Of a stretch of 64,000 nt of DNA, positions 50,479 through 58,774 are shown piece after piece. Both the position numbers and the translations under genes were made by a program. The notes beneath the pieces were generated by a model. It was not told where the DNA came from, did no database searches, and worked only from the letters and a program-made list of their open reading frames with translations. The stretch comes from an uncultured Bacteroidales bacterium (lineage in GTDB: Bacteria; Bacteroidota; Bacteroidia; Bacteroidales; Bacteroidaceae). How positions within the stretch are numbered: the stretch's first letter is position 1; each line of letters opens with the position of its first letter. The DNA is taken from the NCBI GenBank assembly GCA_937898885.1, contig CALDKD010000041.1:60571-124570 (forward strand), given 5' to 3'.

Positions 50479-52518
50479 ATGAAAGAAGCCGGGCTGATTA
50501 GAAAGACAGTACTGTCTCTGACATTATTCCTTTTTGCCACAGTTGTATGCGCGCAGCGCATCTCTGTGGAGAGAGCTCGTACGTTGGCGGGAGGAAATGT
50601 GCGGCTGGCATATACGGCTGTGTCTGATGGAAGAGCTGATTTCTATGCATTCAACCGGCAAGATAATAAGGGATTCGTTATTGTGGCAGCCGATGAGGCC
50701 GTGGGAGGTAATATGATTCTGGCCTATTCAGACAATGGAGCCTTTGATTATGAGCGTCTTCCGGAAAGCGCCAAGTGGTGGCTCTCACTATATCAAAATG
50801 GAATAGACAGCCTCAGAAAGACATCCGGCATGGTAACAGAGCCTGTCTCGCATCCGGCTGTGCCTGTGGTAGCGCCGCTGCTTGGCGATGTGATATGGGA
50901 TCAGTACTATCCTTACAACATTCTAAGTCCGTCATATTCAGGAAAAAAGACTCCGGCTGGGTGCGCGGCCGTATCCATGGCCCAGATAATGTATTATTAT
51001 AAGTGGCCGCTTGTAGGAAAAGGAGAGCATTCGTATATGCATTCCGGAAAAAAGTATTCCGTTAGATTCAGTGACTCAAAGTATGAATGGAGCAAAATCC
51101 TTCCAAAATACGTGAAAGGCTTTTATAGTGAGGAGCAGGCGAATGCCGTGGCAAAGCTTATATATGATTGTGGCGTGTCAATAAATATGGCATTCGACGT
51201 AGACGGCAGCGCGGCCGCGACGACTGATGTGCTGTCCGCATTGAGAAATTACTTCAGCTATAAGACTCCCCGGCTTATCTATCGCGAGAATTTCCGCGGA
51301 GACTGGACCGAGTTCATTAAAAAGGAACTGATTAACAAACGCCCGGTTTACTACTGCGGTCGCGATAACGACAGCGGTCACGCATTCGTATGCGACGGGT
51401 TTGACTCAAACGACTACTTCCATTTCAATTTTGGCTGGAACGGTGAGGGCAACGGCTATTTCCTGCTTTCCGTGGCAGGTGGCTTCTCTGATAGTCAGCA
51501 CGTCATTTGCGGAATAGAGCCGGACAGGAGCGCGGTGAGCGCCGGTGGTCTTAGCTATTCCATCTTGAATGACGGTCAGGTTGAGGTGACCGGTTGTCCG
51601 GACGGCTATTCCGGAAATGTGGTTATTCCATCGTTCGTAACTCTGGATGACAGTGTTTACAAGGTTACGCGCATTTCGTCAAACGCCTTTACAGGAACGG
51701 ATATAACCTCTGTGGTAATACCTGAATCGGTGGAGATAATCAACGGCTCCGCGTTCTTCGGGTGTGACAGCCTTAATAGTGTTGTCTTGGAGAATCCTGA
51801 GCCGCAGACTCTCTATGCGGACCTGTTCAGTGCAGACACATATTCTTTTGCGACGCTCAGCGTGCCAGAGGGATCGTTGGAGAAGTATTCCGTTACCACT
51901 CCCTGGTGCTTCTTCTCAACAATAAGTGACGGGCGGGAGCAGTATGTCTGGAATCCCTGGAGACCCGATGGCGATGGTACAGGTGTCTATACTTTCGGAT
52001 GGGATACTGTGTATGCGCCTTTGAGGGATCTGCCTGTTTATGTGAGAGAGTCTGTTGATAATCCAGGCAAGTGCCAATATAAAATTGACAACTGGCTGAA
52101 TACATCCCTGCTGATTAATGTTGACCTTGCTACGGGGGAGTGTCTGGTTCCTTTCCAACTTACCGGAAACATATACTATGACAGCGAGCTTTTGGTAAAC
52201 ACCAGCGAGTTGGCCGTAATGGATACAAAGACGTTCCGTAAGTCTGCCGACGAGGAGAATCTATCATATTTTGATGAGGATACAGGTACCTTCACCATAA
52301 GGATGTCATACATTGCAAGTGACAGGTACGGCTATTACAGCCTTACGACTGATACTTTCCGGATTGACGGTTACCCGAGTCACACCGACGGAGTTGAGAC
52401 TGTCCAGCCTGATTATTCTGATGATGTGATTTACAATCTGGCTGGTCAGCGGCTGTCTTCGCCTCAGCGTGGCATCAACATCATCAATGGCCGGAAAGTG
52501 CTGGTATCTGATAGATGA
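50479..52518 (+). CDS. Secreted C10 (streptopain-type) cysteine protease with BspA-like LRR
   Basis: A 679-residue secreted protease. After the signal peptide comes a Spi-like propeptide (about 24-130: RISVERARTLAGG..., GFVIVAADE). The C10 catalytic domain follows, with nucleophile Cys162 in TPAGCAAVSMAQIMYYYKWP and His301 in DNDSGHAFVCDGFD, then FHFNFGWNGEGNGYFLL. A short BspA-type leucine-rich repeat stretch (~395-440: VYKVTRISSNAFTGTDITSVVIPESV) and a low-similarity region follow. The end is DDVIYNLAGQRLSS...INIINGRKVLVSDR, the tail also seen on GH5. The propeptide keeps such proteases inactive until cleavage. The 3' end overlaps convergent chrA by 35 bases. Confidence 0.9.
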   Translation: MKEAGLIRKTVLSLTLFLFATVVCAQRISVERARTLAGGNVRLAYTAVSDGRADFYAFNRQDNKGFVIVAADEAVGGNMILAYSDNGAFDYERLPESAKWWLSLYQNGIDSLRKTSGMVTEPVSHPAVPVVAPLLGDVIWDQYYPYNILSPSYSGKKTPAGCAAVSMAQIMYYYKWPLVGKGEHSYMHSGKKYSVRFSDSKYEWSKILPKYVKGFYSEEQANAVAKLIYDCGVSINMAFDVDGSAAATTDVLSALRNYFSYKTPRLIYRENFRGDWTEFIKKELINKRPVYYCGRDNDSGHAFVCDGFDSNDYFHFNFGWNGEGNGYFLLSVAGGFSDSQHVICGIEPDRSAVSAGGLSYSILNDGQVEVTGCPDGYSGNVVIPSFVTLDDSVYKVTRISSNAFTGTDITSVVIPESVEIINGSAFFGCDSLNSVVLENPEPQTLYADLFSADTYSFATLSVPEGSLEKYSVTTPWCFFSTISDGREQYVWNPWRPDGDGTGVYTFGWDTVYAPLRDLPVYVRESVDNPGKCQYKIDNWLNTSLLINVDLATGECLVPFQLTGNIYYDSELLVNTSELAVMDTKTFRKSADEENLSYFDEDTGTFTIRMSYIASDRYGYYSLTTDTFRIDGYPSHTDGVETVQPDYSDDVIYNLAGQRLSSPQRGINIINGRKVLVSDR

Positions 52519-53071
52519 TGCCTCCCATTGTTCCGGCAATTACAATTACCGCAATCGGATTCCATTTGAGCTTGTAGGTACAGATAAAAGACATAGCGAA
52601 CAATGCTATGCTTATTGCAGTCTGTGGCATCGCCATTCCAAAGTTCTCTTTATTTAATAATGTCAGTACGGCAGCTGCCAGCAGACCGACTACAACGGGC
52701 CTCAGCCATCTCAATACGTTTTGTACAGACGGATGGTTGCTGTATCTCATAAAAAAGATACTGATAAGCAGCATAAGTATGAATGATGGCAGCATTACGG
52801 AGAACGATGCCAGCAATGAGCCTGCAACGGCGAATCCCTGAGTGTATCCGGCGTTCGTAACCGCCGTATATCCTACGTATGTGGCGGAGTTGATGCCTAT
52901 TGGCCCGGGGGTCATCTGGCTTATAGCCACAATATCCGTGAACTCAGCTATACTTATCCATCCAAAGTGCTCAACAACCCGGTTCTGTATCATAGAGAGC
53001 ATACCGTATCCTCCGCCGAATCCGAACAGGCCGATGGTGAAGAATGTGTAGAACAGTTGCCAGAATATCAT
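52484..53071 (-). CDS. chrA: Chromate transporter-family protein, second half
   Basis: A 195-residue CHR-family membrane protein, the half-size type. It starts IFWQLFYTFFTIGLFGFGGGYGMLSMIQ, with the FGGG motif and TPGPIGINSATYVG, typical of CHR domains; about six hydrophobic segments. Short-chain CHR proteins work as pairs with opposite topology; its partner is the overlapping upstream gene. Named chromate transporters, their natural anion substrate is usually unknown. It overlaps its partner by four bases (ATGA) and the C10 protease end by 35. Confidence 0.85.
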   Translation of the reverse strand: MIFWQLFYTFFTIGLFGFGGGYGMLSMIQNRVVEHFGWISIAEFTDIVAISQMTPGPIGINSATYVGYTAVTNAGYTQGFAVAGSLLASFSVMLPSFILMLLISIFFMRYSNHPSVQNVLRWLRPVVVGLLAAAVLTLLNKENFGMAMPQTAISIALFAMSFICTYKLKWNPIAVIVIAGTMGGIIYQIPALSGH

Positions 53072-53607
53072 ACCGTATGCCTCCCTTTTATTATGTTTGC
53101 GATGATGGCTCCAATTATGGTCAGCATTATTATGATGACAGGTGATACACCCAACGCCCAGATGGCAAGCGCTGTTACTACGGGTACCCAGAACGTGTAT
53201 CTGTTAAGCTGTGCCGCTTTGGCCAGATTGATGGTCGGGGTTAGAATCAGCGCTACCACAGCCGGACGGATTCCCTTGAATATGCTCTCTACCAGCTGAA
53301 TCTCCTTGAACCTGTGAAAGAAGAGCGCTATCAGCAGGATGATGACAATTGATGGCAGGGTAGTACCTAAAGCGCAGGCTATACTGCCTGCCACTCCGCG
53401 CATCTTGTAGCCTATGAATACAGACATATTTACAGCAAATACCCCAGGCGCTGCCTGGGATATTGCCAGTAAATCCATAAATTCCTGCTGTGATATCCAC
53501 TTGTTTACATCCACAACCTCCTTCTCAATCATCGGAATCATCACGTAGCCTCCGCCTATCGTGAAGAGACCGATCTTGAAGAATGTCGTGAAAAGTTTTC
53601 CAAGCAT
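53068..53607 (-). CDS. chrA: Chromate transporter-family protein, first half
   Basis: A 179-residue half-size CHR protein that pairs with the next gene. It begins MLGKLFTTFFKIGLFTIGGGYVMIPMIEKEVVD and has LAISQAAPGVFAVNMSVFIGYKMRG, the same pattern as its partner, pointing to an old duplication. It starts 5 bases after the purL stop, so it is in an operon with purL; a functional link between purine synthesis and this anion transporter is not evident. Confidence 0.85.
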   Translation of the reverse strand: MLGKLFTTFFKIGLFTIGGGYVMIPMIEKEVVDVNKWISQQEFMDLLAISQAAPGVFAVNMSVFIGYKMRGVAGSIACALGTTLPSIVIILLIALFFHRFKEIQLVESIFKGIRPAVVALILTPTINLAKAAQLNRYTFWVPVVTALAIWALGVSPVIIIMLTIIGAIIANIIKGRHTV

Positions 53608-53612
53608 AGGTA

Positions 53613-56600
53613 TCAGCGGTTCCTCTCAACCCAGCGACGTGCGTTTACGAATGCCTCAATCCAAGGTGTAACCTCATCGGAAGCCCTGTCAGCCGGCCAG
53701 TATGCGCACTGCCACGGGAATATGGCGCGCTCAGGGTGCGGCATCATTGCTATGTGACGTCCGTCGGCGCTTGCTATAGCCGCTACATTGTAATCTGAGC
53801 CGTTTGGATTGGCCGGGTAATCGGCATAGCTGTACTTGGCCACAACATTGTACCGCTCCTCCGGGTATGGCAGGTGGAACTTGCCCTCACCGTGCGCTAC
53901 CCATACGCCAAGGCTTGAGCCACTGAGTGAGCCAAGCATCACACTCTCGTTCTTTGTGATGCTTACACCCAGATATGCTGACTCGAATTTATGTGAGTCA
54001 TTGTGCAGCATACGGCTCTTCTCCTTGTGGTCAGGATTGATAAGGCCAAGCTCAATCATAAGCTGACATCCGTTGCATATGCCAAGTGACAGAGTATCTT
54101 TCCTGGCATAGAACCGGTCAAGAGTCTCCTTTGCCGTAGGATTGAACAGGAATGCGCCTGCCCAGCCCTTTGCAGAGCCAAGTACGTCTGAATTGGAGAA
54201 TCCTCCGCAGAATACTATCATATTGATGTCATCCAGAGTCTCACGGCCGCTTACAAGGTCGGTCATCGTCACATCCTTTACATCAAATCCGGCAAGCCAC
54301 AATGAGTATGCCATCTCGCGCTCACCATTGGTACCCTTCTCGCGGATGATGGCAGCCTTGACTCCGCTGGCCGTACGTCTGTCAGGATTCAATCCGAACT
54401 GTGCCAGAGTGCCTTGGAAAGAGTAGGGAACCTTAATCTTGAGAGGCTGATTCTGATAGTTCTCATATCTCTTCTCCGCACAGCCGTTGGAAGCCTGCCT
54501 GCGCTCAAGCAGATAGGAAGGCTTGTACCACAGTCCGCGCATCTTGTCAATGTCTATGCTCTTTGTGATTTTGCCTGAATGGAGCCTTATCCTGCGCTCT
54601 TTTGCCGGACTTCCGATGACGGCATATCCAACACCCTCATTCCCAAGAATGGATTCTACGGCGTCAAGATTCTTCTTGTCAACCTGAATGACAATTCCCG
54701 GATTCTCCGCGAACATTGTCTTAATCAGGTCATCGCTGTTGAGTGCGTCAAGATTGATGTCGAGACCTCCGCCCGTGTTGGCAAAGCACATCTCCAGCAG
54801 TGTGGTTATGAGACCGCCTGCCGATATGTCGTGTCCTGCAAGCAGCAGACCTCTGTCAACCAGCGTCTGAACCGCATTGAACGCATCTGCGAAATACTCC
54901 GGATCCTTGACTGTAGGCACATCGTCTCCGATGCGGCTCAATGACTGCGCGAATGCGGAGCCGCCTAAACGCAGCTTGTCAAAGCTGAAATCGATGTGCA
55001 GGAGAACGCTGTCCTTCCTGTCAGCCAGAACAGGAGATACCACCTTCCTTACATCGGATACCTCTCCTCCGGCTGAGACGATGACTGTTCCCGGACTGAT
55101 TATCTTGCTGCCGTCCGGATACTTCTGTGTCATAGACAGGGAATCCTTGCCGGTAGGTACGTTGATACCTAATGAGATACAGAAATCAGACAAAGCCTTG
55201 ACCGCTTTGTAAAGACGTGCGTCCTCGCCCTGCTGCGCGCGGCACGGCCACATCCAGTTGGCGCTCAGTGATACTGTTGAGAGTCCTTCGGCCAAAGGAG
55301 CGAATACGATATTTGTAAGAGCCTCTGCTACAGAAAGCACGGAACCTGCCGCAGGGTCAGCCAGACCCGCCTGCGGTGCGTGTCCGATAGAGGTGGCTAT
55401 ACCACTCTTGCCACGGTAGTCAAGCGCTACGGCTCCGCAGTCAGACAAAGGCAACTGAATCTGTCCCTGACACTGCTGGCGTGCAATCTTGCCGGTAACC
55501 GAGCGGTCAACCTTGTTGGTCAGCCAGTCCTTGCAGGCAACAGCCTCAAGCTGAAGCACATTCTGAAGGTACTCATCAAACTTATCAATGCTGTACGATG
55601 CATCCTCGTAGTGATGCTCTACAGTAACATCCTTCATAATAGTCTTTGGTGATGAGCCGAACATCTGGCTTACGGCCAGATCAAACGGGCGCTTGCCGTC
55701 GGCCTGCTCAAATGCGAATCTTGCATCGCCGGTAGTCTCACCAACCACATACATCGGTGCACGCTCACGCTCCGCAATCTTCTTCACGTGCTCAATAGAC
55801 TCCTCCTGAATGAGAAGACCCATACGCTCCTGACTCTCGTTTGCGATAATCTCCTTCGAGGACAAAGTCTTGTCGCCTACAGGAAGCTTAGCCATATCAA
55901 TCAGACCGCCGCACTCCTCAACCAACTCTGACAGACAGTTCACGTGGCCGGCTGAGCCGTGGTCGTGAATTGACACGATAGGATTGACATCCTCCTCGCA
56001 CAATGCGCGTGTCACGTTATAGTCACGTTTCTGCATCTCGGCATTCGCGCGCTGTACGGCATTCAATTCTATACCTGATGAGTATCGTCCGGTCTCAACA
56101 GATGATACCGAGCCTCCTCCCAGACCGATTCTGTAGTTGTCGCCGCCCAGAACCACAATCTTGTTGCCCTTGACGGGCTCTCCCTTCAGACAGTCTCTCT
56201 TTGTGCCGTAGCCTACGCCACCGGCCATCATGATTACTTTGTCGTAGCCGTATTGTCCGCCATCCTCCTGATGCTCAAATGTGAGGAGCGAGCCGCAGAT
56301 AAGCGGTTGGCCGAACTTGTTGCCGAAATCCGACGCACCGTTTGAGGCCTTCGTCAGAATCTGCTCCGGGGTCTGGTAAAGCCAGTCGCGCTCCCTCATA
56401 CTCTTCTCCCACGTGCGGCTCTCGTCGTTTCTGGGGTACGATGTCATATAGACTGCCGTTCCTGCTATTGGCCAGGAACCTTTGCCGCCGCCCATACGGT
56501 CGCGGATCTCACCGCCTGTTCCTGTGGATGCGCCGTTGAACGGCTCTACGGTGGTCGGGAAGTTGTGAGTCTCGGCCTTTATGGAGATGACGGACTCAAT

Positions 56601-57311
56601 ATCCTTGATGATGAAGTAGTCTGATGTGGAGTGGTCTGCCGGAGCAAACTGCTCGATTACCGGACCCTGCGCGAAGGCTACATTGTCCTTGTAGGCCGAG
56701 ATAATGCGTCCCTGATGCTCCTTTGTGGTGTTCTTGATCATCTGGAAAAGCGATGACTCCATCTCCTTTCCGTCAATGATGAACGTGCCTCCGAATATCT
56801 TGTGGCGGCAATGCTCTGAGTTAATCTGCGCGAAACCGAATACCTCTGAGTCTGTAAGGCACCTTCCAATCTCCTTCTCAACCCTGTGAAGGTATGCTAT
56901 CTCCTCTTCTGAAAGCGCGAGGCCCTCCTGCTCGTTGTATGTGTCAAGGTCCTCAATCATTATGATTGGCTGAGGCTTGATGTCAACTGTGAAGATGCTC
57001 TGGTCCAGTCCGTCATACATTCTCTGAAGCATAGGGTCATACTCTGCGTCGGCTGAGCTGACCGGGAAATACTCCTCGATGCGGGTGATGCCGGAAAGAC
57101 CCATATTCTGGGTAATCTCCACGGCGTTGGTGCTCCAGGGGGTTATCATCTCCCTGCGAGGGCCGACAAAGAAACCCTTTACCGATTCCGACTCTACCAG
57201 ACTGGCCTCTCCATAAAGCCAGCTCAGTTTCTTGATATCCTCACTGTTGATTTTGTCTGCCAGCTCAGTGGCAAGAATTGTGCCTGTGGGCGCTTTGAAA
57301 AAGATAATCAT
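53613..57311 (-). CDS. purL: Phosphoribosylformylglycinamidine synthase, single chain
   Basis: Fourth step of purine synthesis: FGAR plus glutamine and ATP to FGAM. The 1232-residue single-chain form combines the N-terminal PurS-like domain (~1-150), linker, FGAM synthase core (SEHCRHKIFGGTF, HNFPTTVEPFNGASTGTGGEIRD, IHDHGSAGHVNCLSE) and a C-terminal glutaminase (from about 970). The glutaminase has Cys in LGICNGCQLMIELGL and the His-Glu pair in MMPHPERAIFPW. Two CHR genes follow on the same strand after 5 bases. A near-consensus promoter lies just upstream. Confidence 0.96.
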   Translation of the reverse strand: MIIFFKAPTGTILATELADKINSEDIKKLSWLYGEASLVESESVKGFFVGPRREMITPWSTNAVEITQNMGLSGITRIEEYFPVSSADAEYDPMLQRMYDGLDQSIFTVDIKPQPIIMIEDLDTYNEQEGLALSEEEIAYLHRVEKEIGRCLTDSEVFGFAQINSEHCRHKIFGGTFIIDGKEMESSLFQMIKNTTKEHQGRIISAYKDNVAFAQGPVIEQFAPADHSTSDYFIIKDIESVISIKAETHNFPTTVEPFNGASTGTGGEIRDRMGGGKGSWPIAGTAVYMTSYPRNDESRTWEKSMRERDWLYQTPEQILTKASNGASDFGNKFGQPLICGSLLTFEHQEDGGQYGYDKVIMMAGGVGYGTKRDCLKGEPVKGNKIVVLGGDNYRIGLGGGSVSSVETGRYSSGIELNAVQRANAEMQKRDYNVTRALCEEDVNPIVSIHDHGSAGHVNCLSELVEECGGLIDMAKLPVGDKTLSSKEIIANESQERMGLLIQEESIEHVKKIAERERAPMYVVGETTGDARFAFEQADGKRPFDLAVSQMFGSSPKTIMKDVTVEHHYEDASYSIDKFDEYLQNVLQLEAVACKDWLTNKVDRSVTGKIARQQCQGQIQLPLSDCGAVALDYRGKSGIATSIGHAPQAGLADPAAGSVLSVAEALTNIVFAPLAEGLSTVSLSANWMWPCRAQQGEDARLYKAVKALSDFCISLGINVPTGKDSLSMTQKYPDGSKIISPGTVIVSAGGEVSDVRKVVSPVLADRKDSVLLHIDFSFDKLRLGGSAFAQSLSRIGDDVPTVKDPEYFADAFNAVQTLVDRGLLLAGHDISAGGLITTLLEMCFANTGGGLDINLDALNSDDLIKTMFAENPGIVIQVDKKNLDAVESILGNEGVGYAVIGSPAKERRIRLHSGKITKSIDIDKMRGLWYKPSYLLERRQASNGCAEKRYENYQNQPLKIKVPYSFQGTLAQFGLNPDRRTASGVKAAIIREKGTNGEREMAYSLWLAGFDVKDVTMTDLVSGRETLDDINMIVFCGGFSNSDVLGSAKGWAGAFLFNPTAKETLDRFYARKDTLSLGICNGCQLMIELGLINPDHKEKSRMLHNDSHKFESAYLGVSITKNESVMLGSLSGSSLGVWVAHGEGKFHLPYPEERYNVVAKYSYADYPANPNGSDYNVAAIASADGRHIAMMPHPERAIFPWQCAYWPADRASDEVTPWIEAFVNARRWVERNR

Positions 57312-57333
57312 TTCGTCCCGTTTAATTTTTCCG

Positions 57334-57341
57334 CGAAGTTA
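57334..57341 (-). promoter_or_regulatory. Predicted -7 promoter element of purL
   Basis: TAACTTCG on the minus strand, one base off TAnnTTTG, 22 bases before the purL ATG. No PurR-like palindrome or purine riboswitch was seen in the short leader. Confidence 0.5.
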
Positions 57342-57357
57342 GCCATTTATTCTGGTT

Positions 57358-57813
57358 TTACGGCGTTTGACAGGCATCCTTTTTGCTCCCGGTTAATAAT
57401 TGGACGGCCTCTGCCACGTAAGGGCGGTATGTCTTGGATACGGGAATCTCAAACGGACAGGGCCCGTACATTTGTGCCCTGGAATCGTCGGGGGCATCGT
57501 AAAAGCGCACCAGATGCCCCGGGTTCAGCAGATATGACCTGTGACACCTGATTAAATGCGGTGAGAACTGCTCCTGAACACTGTGCATAGTGCATCTCAC
57601 GATTCTCTCGCGGACTGTGCCCTGACTGTCGGCATAAAAAAAGACAACGTAGTTTACTGCGGCATTGGCGCAAATCAACCTGCTTGGAAGAATGGAGAAA
57701 ATGGTGTTCCCCTTTGTGTCCTGAAGAGTAACCTCCTGTTCATCGGACTGTGTCAAAGTATTGTCTTGGCAAAAGAGTCCTGTTTTTTTAAGAATAGATT
57801 CAAACCATTTCAT
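57358..57813 (-). CDS. Short LytTR-domain DNA-binding protein
   Basis: A 151-residue protein consisting of a ~40-residue N-terminal stretch and a LytTR DNA-binding domain (about 45-145). The domain shows ICANAAVNYVVFFYADSQG, LIRCHRSYLLNPGHLVRF and FEIPVSKTYRPYV. There is no receiver or membrane domain, so its input is unknown. It has a separate promoter and lies downstream of the terminator of the flotillin operon. It is the second LytTR gene in the window and not closely similar to the first outside the core motifs. Confidence 0.85.
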   Translation of the reverse strand: MKWFESILKKTGLFCQDNTLTQSDEQEVTLQDTKGNTIFSILPSRLICANAAVNYVVFFYADSQGTVRERIVRCTMHSVQEQFSPHLIRCHRSYLLNPGHLVRFYDAPDDSRAQMYGPCPFEIPVSKTYRPYVAEAVQLLTGSKKDACQTP

Positions 57814-57837
57814 AGATCAGTCTTTAATTCGCTGTCG

Positions 57838-57845
57838 CAAAGTTA
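57838..57845 (-). promoter_or_regulatory. Predicted -7 promoter element of the short LytTR gene
   Basis: TAACTTTG on the minus strand, 24 bases before the ATG at 57813. No TTTG at -33. Confidence 0.6.
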
Positions 57846-57877
57846 TCTTTTTTATGATAAACACCTTTGACTTTTGC

Positions 57878-57918
57878 AAAAAAAACAATGGCGGGAGACA
57901 GTTGATGCTCCCGCCATT
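57878..57918 (-). terminator. Terminator of the NfeD-flotillin-SDR operon
   Basis: Perfect 11-bp stem (AATGGCGGGAG 57887-57897 with CTCCCGCCATT 57908-57918), 10-base loop, then a run of eight T residues on the minus strand. It lies 21 bases beyond the SDR stop. Confidence 0.88.
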
Positions 57919-57939
57919 ATGACATATGAGAACGGTGTG

Positions 57940-58752
57940 TTACATCGCGAATGTGTTGAAACCGCCGTCAACGACAGCCACCGTACCTGTGACGAATGAT
58001 GATGCGTCGCTTATCAGATACTGGATTGTGCCGCAAAGCTCCTCTGGCTTACCGAAACGCTTGAACGGAGTCTGGCGGATTACGTCCTGTCCGCGCTGTG
58101 TGAGTGAGCCGTCCTCGTTTGTAAGAAGCGTACGGTTCTGGTTGGTCAGGAAGAAACCAGGGGCGATGGCGTTCATACGGATCTCCGGCGAGAATTTCGT
58201 GGCGATCTCGTTAGCCATGAATGCGGTGAAGTTGCTTACTCCCGCCTTAGCCGCCGAATATCCCATAATCCTTGACAAAGGCCTGAAAGAAGCCATTGAC
58301 GTGAAGTTGACAATAGTGCCTTTCCCGGCCTCAACCATCGGCTTCAGAAATATCTGAGTCGGGATTACGGTGCCTGTAAGGTTTACATTGAGAACTTTCT
58401 CAAACTCCTCAACCTTGACATCGAAAATCGTTCCGGTCGGGGGAATAGTAGCTCCAGGCATATTGCCTCCCGCCGCATTCAAAAGAGAATCTACCTTGCC
58501 GTATGTCTTCAGCACTGTGTCGCATGCGTTCTGCACAGACTCCGCGCTCATCACGTCGGCCTGGATGAACATCCCTTCACCACCGGCATCTCTCATCTCC
58601 CTTACAATCTGCTCACCAGCTTGCGCGTTTCGCCCAAGTATCACCATCTTGGCACCCTGTCCCGCCAGATAGACGGATATGCAATGTCCCAGCACACCCG
58701 TTCCTCCGGTCATCACGACAACTTTGTCCTTGACAGAAAACAACTCGTTCAT
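57940..58752 (-). CDS. SDR oxidoreductase, possibly sugar-acid (fructuronate-type)
   Basis: A 270-residue classical SDR with VVVMTGGTGVLGHCIS (cofactor loop), LLNAAGGNMPGATIPP, VNFTSMASFRP and the catalytic YSAAKAGVSNF. The AAGGNxPGAT segment and the insertion around it resemble the Bacteroidetes SDRs annotated as D-mannonate/fructuronate oxidoreductases, but no uronate genes are adjacent, so this is tentative. It starts 22 bases after the flotillin stop and ends just before a strong terminator, so it is the last gene of the NfeD-flotillin operon. Confidence 0.82.
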   Translation of the reverse strand: MNELFSVKDKVVVMTGGTGVLGHCISVYLAGQGAKMVILGRNAQAGEQIVREMRDAGGEGMFIQADVMSAESVQNACDTVLKTYGKVDSLLNAAGGNMPGATIPPTGTIFDVKVEEFEKVLNVNLTGTVIPTQIFLKPMVEAGKGTIVNFTSMASFRPLSRIMGYSAAKAGVSNFTAFMANEIATKFSPEIRMNAIAPGFFLTNQNRTLLTNEDGSLTQRGQDVIRQTPFKRFGKPEELCGTIQYLISDASSFVTGTVAVVDGGFNTFAM

Positions 58753-58774
58753 CTCAATTCGTTTTATACATTGA

